44,626 bases of DNA, taken from NCBI GenBank assembly GCA_017577575.1, contig PKRG01000020.1, positions 1-44,626 of the forward strand, read 5' to 3'. Below the pieces are notes generated by a model. The model saw nothing but the letters and a program-made list of their open reading frames with translations. It searched no databases and was not told the origin of the DNA. Below, in pieces: positions 7,691-15,756 of this stretch; the first letter of the stretch is position 1, and each line of letters begins with the position of its first letter. Position numbers and translations under genes: made by a program. Source of the DNA: Acidimicrobiia bacterium. GTDB lineage: Bacteria > Actinomycetota > Acidimicrobiia > Spongiisociales > ZC4RG35.

Positions 7691-8879
7691 TGTCGTGCTC
7701 GAACACGCCGGCTATGTCGGTGAGGCTCGCGGCCATCGTGGCGGCGTCGACCTGCAAGCGAGTGCCATAGGTGGTGGCTCCCACCAGCGAATCACGGCGG
7801 AGGCCGTGCCTCCCGGCGATGTCGATCAGGTCGACCGGCCCGAGATCCGGGTTCACCGACTTCATGAGAGCGAACGCCGCCGACACGTGAGGCGCGGCGA
7901 AGGACGTGCCCGACCGCGTCCGGTAGCGTCCCAGCGAGTCGATCGTCGTGGTCACGATCTCGACCCCGGGCGCGGCCAGTTCCACCGTCTGCACCCCGAA
8001 GTTCGACCTCGGCGCGAGCTCGTTGCGGCGATCGGTGGCGGTGACGGCCACCACGTTCGAGTGGGGAAGAGTCGCCGGCACGAAGCTGCGGCCGTCCAGG
8101 TCCACCCCGTCGTTCCCGGCGGCGGCGACGATGACGACCCCGGCCTGCTCGGCGTAGGCGACCGCATCCGCCAGCGGTCCCGGATGAGCCGCCTCGCCAC
8201 CCAACGACAGGTTGATGATGTCGGCGCCCATGTCCGTGGCGTAGGTGATCGCCCAGGCCACGGTGAAGAGGTCGCAGCTCGAGGTGCACGCCCGGATCGG
8301 GAGGATCGTCACGGTCGGCGCCACTCCCACCGCGCCGGCGCCGTCGAGCGCCGCGGCTGCCACTCCGGCGACTTCCGTGCCGTGGCCGATCGGGTCGCTG
8401 GGGTCGTTGTCGTCGTCGATCGCGTCCCAGCCGTTGACGTCGTCGACCAGTCCGTTGCCGTCGTCGTCGACGCCGTTGCCGGGCACCTCGGCGGGGTTGC
8501 GGAAGATCCGCCCCGCGAACTCGCTGTGGGTCGTCTGGACGCCGCTGTCGATCACGGCGATCACCACGTCAGGGGCGCCCGTCGTCTGCCTCCACGCCCT
8601 CGCCACCCCGAGCTCGAACAGGGCCCATTGGTCCGGGCCCAATGGCTCTGTGGCGGGATCCCCTTCGAGCAACTCCAGGAGGACGTTCGGGACCGCCTCG
8701 GCACCCGGAGGAACGTCCTCCGGCGAGACTTCTCTCCACCCCAGCACCGAGCGCTCCGCCGAGTCGGCCAGGGTGACAGCCTCGTCTTTGACGAGTACGG
8801 TCCCAGCCTCTGCCACCTGGGCCGCGTCGACCGGGGTGAACCCGGACAGGAGAGCGAGCGGGAGTAGCAACGACAGCAC
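7206..8879 (-). CDS. secreted subtilisin-like serine protease (S8) with three C-terminal Cys-SLH repeats
   Basis: The start is the GTG at 8879; a TGA lies upstream in frame. Residues 1-19 form a signal peptide (LLLPLALLSGFTPVDA). The S8 domain spans about residues 90-350 with Asp111 (VIAVIDSGV), His166 (GHGTEVAG), oxyanion Asn256 (AAAGND) and Ser326 (SGTSFAAPH); an acidic NGVDDDGNGLVDD loop lies between Asp and His as in many subtilases. Residues 390-557 are three SLH-like repeats of 60 residues, each with a GCNPPRND(R)-(Y/F)CP loop followed by VTRGELAAFL. The family is extracellular and degrades proteins; the repeats should hold it to the cell surface. It lies 37 bases upstream of, and co-directional with, the pyruvyl transferase operon, so co-transcription is plausible. 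Confidence 0.92.
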   Translation of the reverse strand: MLSLLLPLALLSGFTPVDAAQVAEAGTVLVKDEAVTLADSAERSVLGWREVSPEDVPPGAEAVPNVLLELLEGDPATEPLGPDQWALFELGVARAWRQTTGAPDVVIAVIDSGVQTTHSEFAGRIFRNPAEVPGNGVDDDGNGLVDDVNGWDAIDDDNDPSDPIGHGTEVAGVAAAALDGAGAVGVAPTVTILPIRACTSSCDLFTVAWAITYATDMGADIINLSLGGEAAHPGPLADAVAYAEQAGVVIVAAAGNDGVDLDGRSFVPATLPHSNVVAVTATDRRNELAPRSNFGVQTVELAAPGVEIVTTTIDSLGRYRTRSGTSFAAPHVSAAFALMKSVNPDLGPVDLIDIAGRHGLRRDSLVGATTYGTRLQVDAATMAASLTDIAGVFEHDIVWMALEGLTKGCNPPRNDRYCPDRAVTRGELAAFLHRALDLPAGPDAFVDDDHSVFEDHIDALAHAGLTKGCNPPRNDRYCPGRPVTRGELAAFLRRALDLPAGPDRFVDDDHSVFEEDIDALARAGLTRGCNPPRNDRFCPDQPVTRGELAAFLHRALP

Positions 8880-8889
8880 GACCGTCGCC

Positions 8890-8922
8890 AGCGTATCGAA
8901 GCCCGGTCGAATTTGGTTTCAA
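8890..8922 (-). promoter_or_regulatory. candidate promoter of the subtilase gene
   Basis: On the minus strand TTGAAA (8922-8917) is followed after 19 bases by GATACG (8897-8892), overlapping TACGCT (8895-8890), ten bases before the GTG start at 8879. The region 8880-8953 is richer in A and T than its surroundings and separates two divergent genes. Spacing is longer than the usual 17 bases, so this is tentative. Confidence 0.3.
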
Positions 8923-8953
8923 GGAAACGGTTGCTACGGCCGATGGAGTCGCA

Positions 8954-9925
8954 ATGGTGCTGGAGAGGACGGGCATTCGCCTTCTCGGAGCGATCATCGT
9001 CGCCGCACTGCTCGTTCCGGCGACGGCAGTGGTGGCGTCCGACGACCTGGCGGCCGACGAGGCCCGGGTCGTCGAGCTCATCAATGCCGAGAGAGCCGCG
9101 GCAGGGGTCGCACCCCTCACGGTGCATCCTGTGCTCGTCGACAAGGCCCGCAAGCACGCCGCCCGGATGGCCGAAGCCGGTCGCATCTTCCACAGCGACG
9201 ATCTCGAGAGAGGGGTCGAGGGGTGGCGCCGTCTCGGCGAGAACGTCGGCCGCAACGGCAGCATCGACGGCATCCACCGCGCCTTCATGGGCTCGACCGG
9301 CCATCGGCGCAACATCCTCAACCCCGACTACGACGCGGTGGGAGTGGGGGTGGTGTGGAAGTCGGGGACGCCGTACGTGGTGGAGGTCTTCATGGACTCG
9401 GCCCGGCCCCACACGCCGCCCTTCGTGGACGACGACGGGTCCGTCCACGAAGCCGACATCATCGCCCTCTACGAAATGGGCATCACCCGGGGATGTGACA
9501 TCGCCCGCTACTGCCCCGATCGGAGCGTCACCCGGGGAGAGTTCGCCACCCTCCTCGTGCGCGCCCTGGGCCTGGAAGGCTCCATCGCCAACCCGTTCGA
9601 CGACGACGACCGGTCGGTGCACGTGGACGCCATCGAGACGCTGGCGGCGCACGGCATCACGACCGGGTGCGGGCCCCGGCGGTTCTGCCCCGACGCCCCC
9701 GTGACCCGCGGCGAGATGGCGAGCTTCCTGATGCGGGCCCTCGACCTGCCGGCGGCACCGCCCGCCGGTTTCGACGACACCGCCGGCAACGTCCACCGGA
9801 AGGCGATCGACGCGCTGGCGGCGGCGGGGATCACCCGAGGCTGCTCTCCCACCTCCTTCTGCCCCGACGATCCCGTGACCAGAGGGCAGATGGCCTCGTT
9901 CATCGTGCGCGCCCTCGAGCGCTGA
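8954..9925 (+). CDS. secreted CAP-domain protein (SCP/PR-1/YkwD type) with three Cys-SLH repeats
   Basis: The 323-residue protein starts at the ATG at 8954, preceded by GGAG at 8945-8948. Residues 1-29 are a signal peptide ending near ATAVVA. The CAP domain covers about residues 30-150 with the expected conserved residues: His80 (RIFHSDDL), Glu96 (LGENVG) and His117 (STGHRRNILNP). Bacterial CAP proteins are extracellular; their activities are poorly known, with some reported binding of lipids or cell-wall material. Residues 156-323 are three SLH-like repeats with GITRGCDIARYCP, GITTGCGPRRFCP and GITRGCSPTSFCP loops. These loops are more diverged than those in neighbouring genes, but the two cysteines and the TRG motif are kept. 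Divergent from the subtilase gene. Confidence 0.9.
   Translation: MVLERTGIRLLGAIIVAALLVPATAVVASDDLAADEARVVELINAERAAAGVAPLTVHPVLVDKARKHAARMAEAGRIFHSDDLERGVEGWRRLGENVGRNGSIDGIHRAFMGSTGHRRNILNPDYDAVGVGVVWKSGTPYVVEVFMDSARPHTPPFVDDDGSVHEADIIALYEMGITRGCDIARYCPDRSVTRGEFATLLVRALGLEGSIANPFDDDDRSVHVDAIETLAAHGITTGCGPRRFCPDAPVTRGEMASFLMRALDLPAAPPAGFDDTAGNVHRKAIDALAAAGITRGCSPTSFCPDDPVTRGQMASFIVRALER
9420..9925 (+). repeat. three diverged Cys-SLH repeats in the CAP protein
   Basis: Three protein repeats of about 56-58 residues, each F-D-D...I..L...GIT-x-GC...(Y/F)CP...VTRG-(E/Q)-M/F-A. DNA identity among the copies is low compared with the neighbouring genes, so this set is older or under different selection. 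Confidence 0.8.
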
Positions 9926-9957
9926 CCCACCGAAACCCACAGCAGCCGGTACCTCGC

Positions 9958-9963
9958 TAGCGT
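9958..9963 (+). promoter_or_regulatory. possible -10 box before the sugar dehydrogenase gene
   Basis: TAGCGT lies nine bases before the ATG at 9973 and there is no clear Shine-Dalgarno sequence between. This could give a near-leaderless transcript. No -35 box is evident. Confidence 0.25.
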
Positions 9964-9972
9964 CGTCGGGAC

Positions 9973-11682
9973 ATGAGGGGAACCAGGACACTTCTGGTCG
10001 CCGGAGTGCTCCTCGTCGGGACAGCGCTGCCCGCGGTCGGCCAGCTCCCTCCGGGGGGAACGTTCGTGGACGACGACGGTTCCGTCCACGAGGAGGACAT
10101 CGAGGCGATCCGGGCTGCCGACATCACCCGGGGGTGCAACCCGCCTCGCAACGACCGCTTCTGCCCCGACGACCCGGTGACCCGCGGCGAGATGGCGGCC
10201 TTCCTGGCCCGCGCCCTCGGGCTGCCGCCCGGACCGGACCGGTTCTCCGACGACGCCGACTCCGTGTTCTCAGGCGACATCGACGCCCTCGCCGCCGCCG
10301 GCATCACCAAAGGCTGCAACCCGCCGGCGAACGACCGGTTCTGCCCGAACCGCAGCATCACCCGAGGCGAGATGGCGGCGTTCCTCACCCGGGCGTACCG
10401 GTACGTCGCCACCGACGGCGACCGCTTCGCAGACGACGACGACTCGATCTTCGAGCGCGAGATCGACGCCCTGGCGGCGGCCGGAGTCACCCGCGGGTGC
10501 AACCCACCCGCCAACGACCGCTTCTGTCCCCGCGACGATGTCACCCGGGGCCAGATGGCCAGCTTCCTGGCCCGAGCCGAAGGGCTCGCCACAGAAGAGG
10601 TGCCGCCCCGCCCGGACGTCCATCTCCGGCTCCTCGGCGAGTTCACCCAGCCCACCTACGCCATCGCCCCGCCCGGAGACGATCGCATCTTCGTGGTCGA
10701 GAAAGGTGGGAGGATCCGGGTGTACGCCGACGGGCGGGTGCTGGCTCGGCCGTTCCTCGACATCTCCGACCGCGTGGTCAACAGCGGCGAGATGGGTCTC
10801 CTCTCGATGGCCTTCCATCCGGATTGGCCCGCCGACGACCGTGTGTTCGTGTACTACTCGACGCGGGACGCCGACGGGGGCCTCCAGTCCCAGGTGTCGT
10901 CGTTCCGGCTCTCGTCGGACCCCGATGTCCTCGCCCCCGACGAGACGAAGATCCTGACGATCGCCCAGCCCGCCACTAACCACAACGGAGGACACCTCCT
11001 CTTCGACCCCAACGGCTATCTGCTGATCGCCATGGGAGACGGCGGCGGTGCCAACGACCGGTTCGGCAACGCCCAGAACCGCGACAGCCTCCTCGGCAAG
11101 CTCCTCCGCATCGACGTCGGCTCCGCCCGCCCCTATGCGATACCCGGCGACAACCCGTTCCTCAACGGGCCGGGGCGGGACGAGATCTGGGCGCTGGGCC
11201 TCCGCAACCCCTGGCGGATCTGGATCGACGACGGGCTCCTCTACGTGGCCGACGTGGGCCAAGGCGCCCGGGAAGAGATCAACGTGGTGGCTGCGGACCG
11301 GCCTCTCGTCAACTACGGATGGCCCCGGTTCGAGGGGAGCCGCTGCAACCCCGACGCCGCCGACCCCTCGTGTGTGCGCTCCGGGATGGAGTTCCCCGAC
11401 GTCGAATACGGGCGCTCGGGCGGAGCCTGCTCGGTCACCGGGGGAGTGGTGTATCGAGGCGAAGCGCTTCCCTGGCTGGACGGCCACTACTTCTACGGAG
11501 ACCTGTGCGCCGGCTTCATCCGCAGCTTCCGCACCACCGACGGCGTCCGGATCGAGGACGCCCAGGACTGGACCGACCGATTGGGGAGGGTCAGTGGACT
11601 GTGGTCGTTCGGAATGGACGGAGACGGAGAGATGCTCGTCGTGACCGGCAACGGGGCGCTGTACCGGCTCGAACCGCGATGA
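9973..11682 (+). CDS. secreted glucose/sorbosone dehydrogenase-family beta-propeller with three N-terminal Cys-SLH repeats
   Basis: The 569-residue protein has a signal peptide (1-24, ending PAVGQ), then three SLH-like repeats (about 28-205; loops GCNPPRNDRFCP, GCNPPANDRFCP twice), then a GSDH domain (about 210-569). The domain shows IFVVEKGGRIRVY, GEMGLLSMAFHPDW, the HNGGHLLFDPNGYLL motif containing the likely catalytic His of soluble PQQ glucose dehydrogenases, AMGDGG, WALGLRNPWRIW, and ADVGQGAREEIN. Family members oxidise sugars with PQQ or act as sugar-binding propellers. PQQ use here is inferred only. Unlike the other SLH-like proteins in the window, the anchoring repeats sit at the N-terminus. 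The stop overlaps the start of the next gene by 4 bases. Confidence 0.88.
   Translation: MRGTRTLLVAGVLLVGTALPAVGQLPPGGTFVDDDGSVHEEDIEAIRAADITRGCNPPRNDRFCPDDPVTRGEMAAFLARALGLPPGPDRFSDDADSVFSGDIDALAAAGITKGCNPPANDRFCPNRSITRGEMAAFLTRAYRYVATDGDRFADDDDSIFEREIDALAAAGVTRGCNPPANDRFCPRDDVTRGQMASFLARAEGLATEEVPPRPDVHLRLLGEFTQPTYAIAPPGDDRIFVVEKGGRIRVYADGRVLARPFLDISDRVVNSGEMGLLSMAFHPDWPADDRVFVYYSTRDADGGLQSQVSSFRLSSDPDVLAPDETKILTIAQPATNHNGGHLLFDPNGYLLIAMGDGGGANDRFGNAQNRDSLLGKLLRIDVGSARPYAIPGDNPFLNGPGRDEIWALGLRNPWRIWIDDGLLYVADVGQGAREEINVVAADRPLVNYGWPRFEGSRCNPDAADPSCVRSGMEFPDVEYGRSGGACSVTGGVVYRGEALPWLDGHYFYGDLCAGFIRSFRTTDGVRIEDAQDWTDRLGRVSGLWSFGMDGDGEMLVVTGNGALYRLEPR
10060..10590 (+). repeat. three tandem Cys-SLH coding units (180/183-base spacing)
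   Basis: The tgcaac of the GCN loop recurs at 10135, 10315 and 10498, spacing 180 and 183 bases. The units follow the signal peptide directly. Confidence 0.85.
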
Positions 11683-13739
11683 CGGCTGCGATGAAGAGAA
11701 CCCTGTTGCTCCTGGCTGCCGCCGCGGCGATGTTCTTTCTCGGCGGATCCGGATCGGCGTCCGCCGGCCAGGGGGTGATCGCCGAGTCGCCCGGATGTGG
11801 CTTCCCCCGCTTCTACCTCCCCCACGCCGGCCGCTCCGGCTCGCTCCCCGACACGTTTCCCGTGCGAGGGCCTGCCGGCGCCCTGTTCGGCCGGACGCTC
11901 AGAGCCGTGCGCTCCCAGCTGGTGTGGTGGGACGTCCCCATGAGCGACGGCGTGCGCGTCCAGGTCCACAGTCGTCTCCTGCCGGTGCTCGCCGACGTGG
12001 CCGAGAACCTCGCTCGTGAGCAGGCCGCCGGCCGCTCGTACCGAATCCGTCGTGCCGACACCTGGGGTTTCAACGCCCGCACCAGCGTCGCTTCCCAGGC
12101 CCTCAGCTACCACGGCCTCGGTGCCGCCATCGACATCAACGCGTCCACCAACCCGTACCGTCCCGACGGCCGCCTCATCACCGACATGCCGTCCTGGTTC
12201 GTGGCCGCGTGGGAGAAGGCCGGGATGTGCTGGGGCGGGAATTGGCACAACACCAAGGACCCGATGCACTTCTCTTGGGTCGGCCCGGTGGGAAGCCCGA
12301 GCTATGCCACCGTCCCGCCTCCGTTGCCTCCCCTCACTTCCAAGCGGCCGTTCACCGACGAAGGCGGCCGGCATCCGATCGTGTTCGGCCGAAACGAGAA
12401 CTTCCAGGCCGTCCTCGACGCCAGCGGAGACGGCGCCCCCGACGTGGCCCATCTCCGGCCCTGGAACGACAAAGCGACGGTCCTCGAGCTCGCCGTCTCC
12501 CGACAGGGCTACGGCGACTGCTCGGTGTGGCGCTGGTGGCTGGGCGAGGTCCCGGGAGGGGAGCCCGTGATGGCCGACGTGTCGGCGGTGGGACGCCCGG
12601 ACCTGCTGTTCCTGGACGAAAGCGGGGCCCGCTTGGTGCTCCACCGCTACTCGGTCGCCGACGACTACCAGCCGGCGGCGGCGATCCGTACCGAGGTGCC
12701 GACCGGCCTCCGCTACACCTTCGGCGACATCGACCGCGACGGCGCCGAGGATCTGTGGGCGGTCGAGCCGGCAGACGGCGGCCTCCGCATCCGGGTCTGG
12801 TCGGCCGCCAGCGGGTTCACGTCCGTCATCGCAGAGGGCGTGGCGCCCGGTGTCGAGCTCGCCTCCGGCACCCGTCTGGCCACCGCCGACCGCAACGTCG
12901 ACGGTATCGCAGACCTGTACGTCATCCCGCCCCGAGGTGGCGCCTACACGATCGTCGCCGGATCCCGCCTCGACTCGGTGCTGGAGGTCGTCGACGGGCC
13001 GGCCCTCGGCGCCGATGACGTGGTCGGGGTGGAGGACTACGACGGCGACGGCCGGCCCGACGTGCAGGTCCTGGGCTCCGACGGGACGATGCGGGTCTGG
13101 CTCGGGAACTCCCGACTCGCCGGTGTGACCCCGTCCTCCTGGTTCGTGCCCGACGGCTTCCGCTGCCCGGAGGGCACATTGCCGTACTTCCACGAGGGCC
13201 GCTTCGCCGACGACGAGGACTCGATCTTCCAGGAGGACATCGAGTGGCTCGCCGGCCGAGACATCACCCGGGGGTGCAACCCTCCGTTCGAGGACCGCTT
13301 CTGCCCCGAGGACACGGTCACCCGCGGGCAGATGGCCGCCTTCCTGGTGCGGGCCCTCCGCCTGGGTCCGGGTGAGAACGGCTTCGTAGACGACGACAAC
13401 TCGGTGTTCGAAGGCGACATCGGGGCGCTGGCCGCCGCCGACATCACCCGGGGGTGCAACCCGCCCCGCAACGACCGCTTCTGTCCCGACCAGCCCGTCA
13501 CCCGGGGGCAGATGGCGGCGTTCCTGGTACGGGCGTTCCGGCTCCCGGCGGCGCCCAACCGCTTCGTCGACGACGACGGCTCGGTGTTCGAAGGCGACAT
13601 CGGGGCGCTGGCCGCCGCCGGGATAACCCGGGGCTGCAACCCGCCCCGGAACGACCGGTTCTGTCCCGACCAGCCGATCACCCGGGGGGAGATGGCGGCG
13701 TTCCTGCACCGGGCCGAAGCTTTGCTTCCCGATTCGTGA
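11679..13739 (+). CDS. secreted M15-type D,D-carboxypeptidase-like protein with FG-GAP repeats and three Cys-SLH repeats
   Basis: I choose the ATG at 11679 because it overlaps the upstream TGA (ATGA); the ATG at 11691 is an alternative. The 686-residue protein has a signal peptide (about 1-30), and a VanY-like M15 domain (about 60-205) with SYHGLGAAIDIN (His145, Asp152) and DPMHFSW (His197) as zinc ligands, as in enzymes that cut D-Ala-D-Ala or peptidoglycan stem peptides. Residues about 225-500 carry four calcium-binding DxDxDGxxD motifs of FG-GAP/VCBS repeats (SGDGAPD, DRDGAED, RNVDGIAD, DGDGRPD). Residues about 505-686 are three SLH-like repeats. I infer an envelope-bound peptidoglycan-trimming enzyme. 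Translationally coupled to the sugar dehydrogenase gene, though no shared pathway is obvious. Confidence 0.88.
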   Translation: MTAAMKRTLLLLAAAAAMFFLGGSGSASAGQGVIAESPGCGFPRFYLPHAGRSGSLPDTFPVRGPAGALFGRTLRAVRSQLVWWDVPMSDGVRVQVHSRLLPVLADVAENLAREQAAGRSYRIRRADTWGFNARTSVASQALSYHGLGAAIDINASTNPYRPDGRLITDMPSWFVAAWEKAGMCWGGNWHNTKDPMHFSWVGPVGSPSYATVPPPLPPLTSKRPFTDEGGRHPIVFGRNENFQAVLDASGDGAPDVAHLRPWNDKATVLELAVSRQGYGDCSVWRWWLGEVPGGEPVMADVSAVGRPDLLFLDESGARLVLHRYSVADDYQPAAAIRTEVPTGLRYTFGDIDRDGAEDLWAVEPADGGLRIRVWSAASGFTSVIAEGVAPGVELASGTRLATADRNVDGIADLYVIPPRGGAYTIVAGSRLDSVLEVVDGPALGADDVVGVEDYDGDGRPDVQVLGSDGTMRVWLGNSRLAGVTPSSWFVPDGFRCPEGTLPYFHEGRFADDEDSIFQEDIEWLAGRDITRGCNPPFEDRFCPEDTVTRGQMAAFLVRALRLGPGENGFVDDDNSVFEGDIGALAAADITRGCNPPRNDRFCPDQPVTRGQMAAFLVRAFRLPAAPNRFVDDDGSVFEGDIGALAAAGITRGCNPPRNDRFCPDQPITRGEMAAFLHRAEALLPDS
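13195..13735 (+). repeat. three tandem Cys-SLH coding units (180-base period)
   Basis: tgcaac of the conserved loop occurs at 13275, 13455 and 13635, exactly 180 bases apart. Units two and three share long identical stretches. Confidence 0.88.
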
Positions 13740-13795
13740 TGGGCACACCTAACCTGCCCCGCCGGGGCGACGAGGGAGTGGGACGAGGAGTGGAT

Positions 13796-15670
13796 ATGCG
13801 CAGCAAGTGGAGCGGGATGGTCGTCGCGTCGCTGCTCGTGGTGTCGCTTCTGGCGACGCCGGCCGCGGCGGCCCAGGACGAGTGGACCATCGACGGAGGT
13901 GGCTGGGGCCACGGCGTGGGCCTCTCCCAGTACGGCGCCTATGGCCAGGCTCTGGAAGGGCGCAGCGCCACCCAGATCCTCACCTACTACTACAAGGGCA
14001 CCAGCGTCTCCAGCGCGTCCCAGCTCCTCGGCTCCGACCACTGGATCTTCCGCCCCGAAGCCCTGTGGGTGGGGCTCAGCCAGGCCGACACCAGCGTGAG
14101 GATCTCGGCGGTGGGGGCACCGGCCACGGTGTGCCACAAGGCCGGCAACTGTGCCGACGAGGAGACGTTCACCATCAGCCCGGGGGAGAACTGGGTGTTC
14201 GAGGCGGGCTCCGGCGCCGAGGCGGGCCAGTGCCGCTTCCGCCGGATCGGCGTCGACAACCAGGGCTGGGGCCCCTGCCAGGCCGACATCACCTGGTCGG
14301 ACAACGGCGGAGGCAACCGCCTCGTTGTGGCGGGCAGCCACTACGCCCACGGGCGCCTTCGCTTCCGGCCGGCCGGGGGCGGGAAGTTCCACACGATCCT
14401 CTCGATCGGGCTCGAGCAGTACCTGCGCGGCCTGGCCGAAGTCCCTTCCTCCTGGCCCAGCGCCGCCCTGGAAGCCCAGGCCATCATCGGACGGGGCTAT
14501 GCCATCGCCACCGCCCTCGCCCGCGGGGGAAGCGACGGGTCGGGGCGGCTCTCGAGCTGCGGATGCCACATCCGCGACGACGCCCGGGACCAGGTGTACG
14601 CCGGGTGGTCCAAAGAAGGCGAGCCGACCTACGGATCACGCTGGGTCGCCGCCGTCGAGCGCACCGGTGACAGCGGCGGGCACCAGGTGGTGACCCACCC
14701 CGACGCCCCCAACCGCGGCATCATCAGCGCCTATTACTCCTCGTCGAACGGGGGAGTGTCCGAGAACGTCGAGGACGTGTGGGGCGGGCAGGCTCTCCCG
14801 TGGCTCCGCTCCGTGGAGGACCCCTGGTCAGCCAACCCGAACATCAACCCGCTGGCCCGCTGGTCGGTGTTCCTCGACGGTGAGGTGCTGCGCTCCCAAC
14901 TCTGCAAATCCGGCTCCTGCTGGGACGCCGTCACCGGCGGGGAAGTCGTGAAGAAGCCGCCGGCGGGCAGGATCCGCCTCTACGGCCTCTCCGGGAGGAA
15001 GGTCGTCTCCACCGAGGTGACGGCCGTGTGGCTGTACAACGTGCTCAACGCCCACGGCACCGAGCCCGCCCCCAACGGCGGGCGGCGTGCCGCCCGGGTC
15101 TCGCCGTACATCGTCGACATCCATGCCCCCTCCCCGTTCCTCGACGTCGGCGACTCCGTCCACTACGAAGACGTCGCCTACATCGCCAACATCGGCGTCA
15201 CCAGGGGATGCAACCCGCCCGACAACACCCTGTTCTGCCCCACGCAGTCGGTGACCCGGGCGCAGATGGCCTCCTTCCTCGTGCGAGCGCTGGACCTGCC
15301 TCCTGCCGACCGGGACTACTTCGTCGACGACAACGGGTCGATCCACGAGGACGACATCAACGCCCTCGCCGCCGCCGGCGTCACCCGGGGATGCAACCCG
15401 CCCAAGAACGACCGGTTCTGTCCCGGCCAGGCCGTCAGCCGTGACCAGATGGCTGCCTTCCTGGTCCGCGGCTTCGGCTACACCGACCCCGGAGAGGGAA
15501 ACCTGTTCACCGACGACAACGGGTCGATCTTCGAAGGAGACATCGATCGCCTCGCCACCGCCGGCGTGACGAAGGGCTGCAACCCGCCCAAGAACGACCG
15601 GTTCTGTCCGACCCAACCCGTCACACGCGAGCAGATGGCGTCGTTCCTCGCCCGCGCCATCCGGGGCTAG
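13796..15670 (+). CDS. secreted SpoIID/LytB-domain protein with three Cys-SLH repeats
   Basis: The ATG at 13796 is preceded by GAGGAG (13785-13790) with 5-base spacing, deciding this start. The 624-residue protein has a signal peptide (1-26, ending TPAAAAQ). The GWGHGVGLSQYGAYG motif lies near the N-terminus and the core LEQYLRGLAEVPSSWPSAAL follows about 150 residues later; the Glu in AEVPSSWP matches the catalytic Glu of SpoIID lytic transglycosylases. Having the GHG-x-G motif first is usual for actinobacterial members. SpoIID cleaves denuded peptidoglycan strands. Several extra cysteines (VCHKAGNC, SSCGCH) suggest disulfides. Residues about 450-624 are three SLH-like repeats (GCNPPDNTLFCP, then GCNPPKNDRFCP twice). 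Likely a wall-remodelling enzyme kept at the surface. Confidence 0.88.
   Translation: MRSKWSGMVVASLLVVSLLATPAAAAQDEWTIDGGGWGHGVGLSQYGAYGQALEGRSATQILTYYYKGTSVSSASQLLGSDHWIFRPEALWVGLSQADTSVRISAVGAPATVCHKAGNCADEETFTISPGENWVFEAGSGAEAGQCRFRRIGVDNQGWGPCQADITWSDNGGGNRLVVAGSHYAHGRLRFRPAGGGKFHTILSIGLEQYLRGLAEVPSSWPSAALEAQAIIGRGYAIATALARGGSDGSGRLSSCGCHIRDDARDQVYAGWSKEGEPTYGSRWVAAVERTGDSGGHQVVTHPDAPNRGIISAYYSSSNGGVSENVEDVWGGQALPWLRSVEDPWSANPNINPLARWSVFLDGEVLRSQLCKSGSCWDAVTGGEVVKKPPAGRIRLYGLSGRKVVSTEVTAVWLYNVLNAHGTEPAPNGGRRAARVSPYIVDIHAPSPFLDVGDSVHYEDVAYIANIGVTRGCNPPDNTLFCPTQSVTRAQMASFLVRALDLPPADRDYFVDDNGSIHEDDINALAAAGVTRGCNPPKNDRFCPGQAVSRDQMAAFLVRGFGYTDPGEGNLFTDDNGSIFEGDIDRLATAGVTKGCNPPKNDRFCPTQPVTREQMASFLARAIRG
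15150..15665 (+). repeat. three tandem Cys-SLH coding units (183/186-base spacing)
   Basis: The loop codons tgcaac recur at 15209, 15392 and 15578. The TRG motif varies here (VTRAQ, VSRDQ, VTREQ), closer to the TRAE of classical SLH domains. Confidence 0.82.
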
Positions 15671-15679
15671 ACGCCCCGG
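15661..15679 (+). terminator. weak GC hairpin at the end of the SpoIID gene
   Basis: CCGGGGC and GCCCCGG pair around a 5-base loop that contains the TAG stop codon. There is no T-tract, so a terminator role is uncertain. Confidence 0.25.
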
Positions 15680-15756
15680 CTCGGGGCCAAGCTCCGGTTG
15701 GCGTCACGTCGGCCGGTAACATTTCGCAGGTTTCGTCGCACCGCGAGGTTTCTCTA

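Noticed and set aside
8561..9991. A 476-codon minus-strand frame extending the subtilase region
   Set aside because: It runs antisense through the CAP gene and out of frame with the subtilase; no coherent domain.
11493..13748. A 751-codon open frame on the minus strand
   Set aside because: It is antisense to the M15/SLH gene and has no recognisable domain; long shadow frames are expected in this GC-rich DNA.
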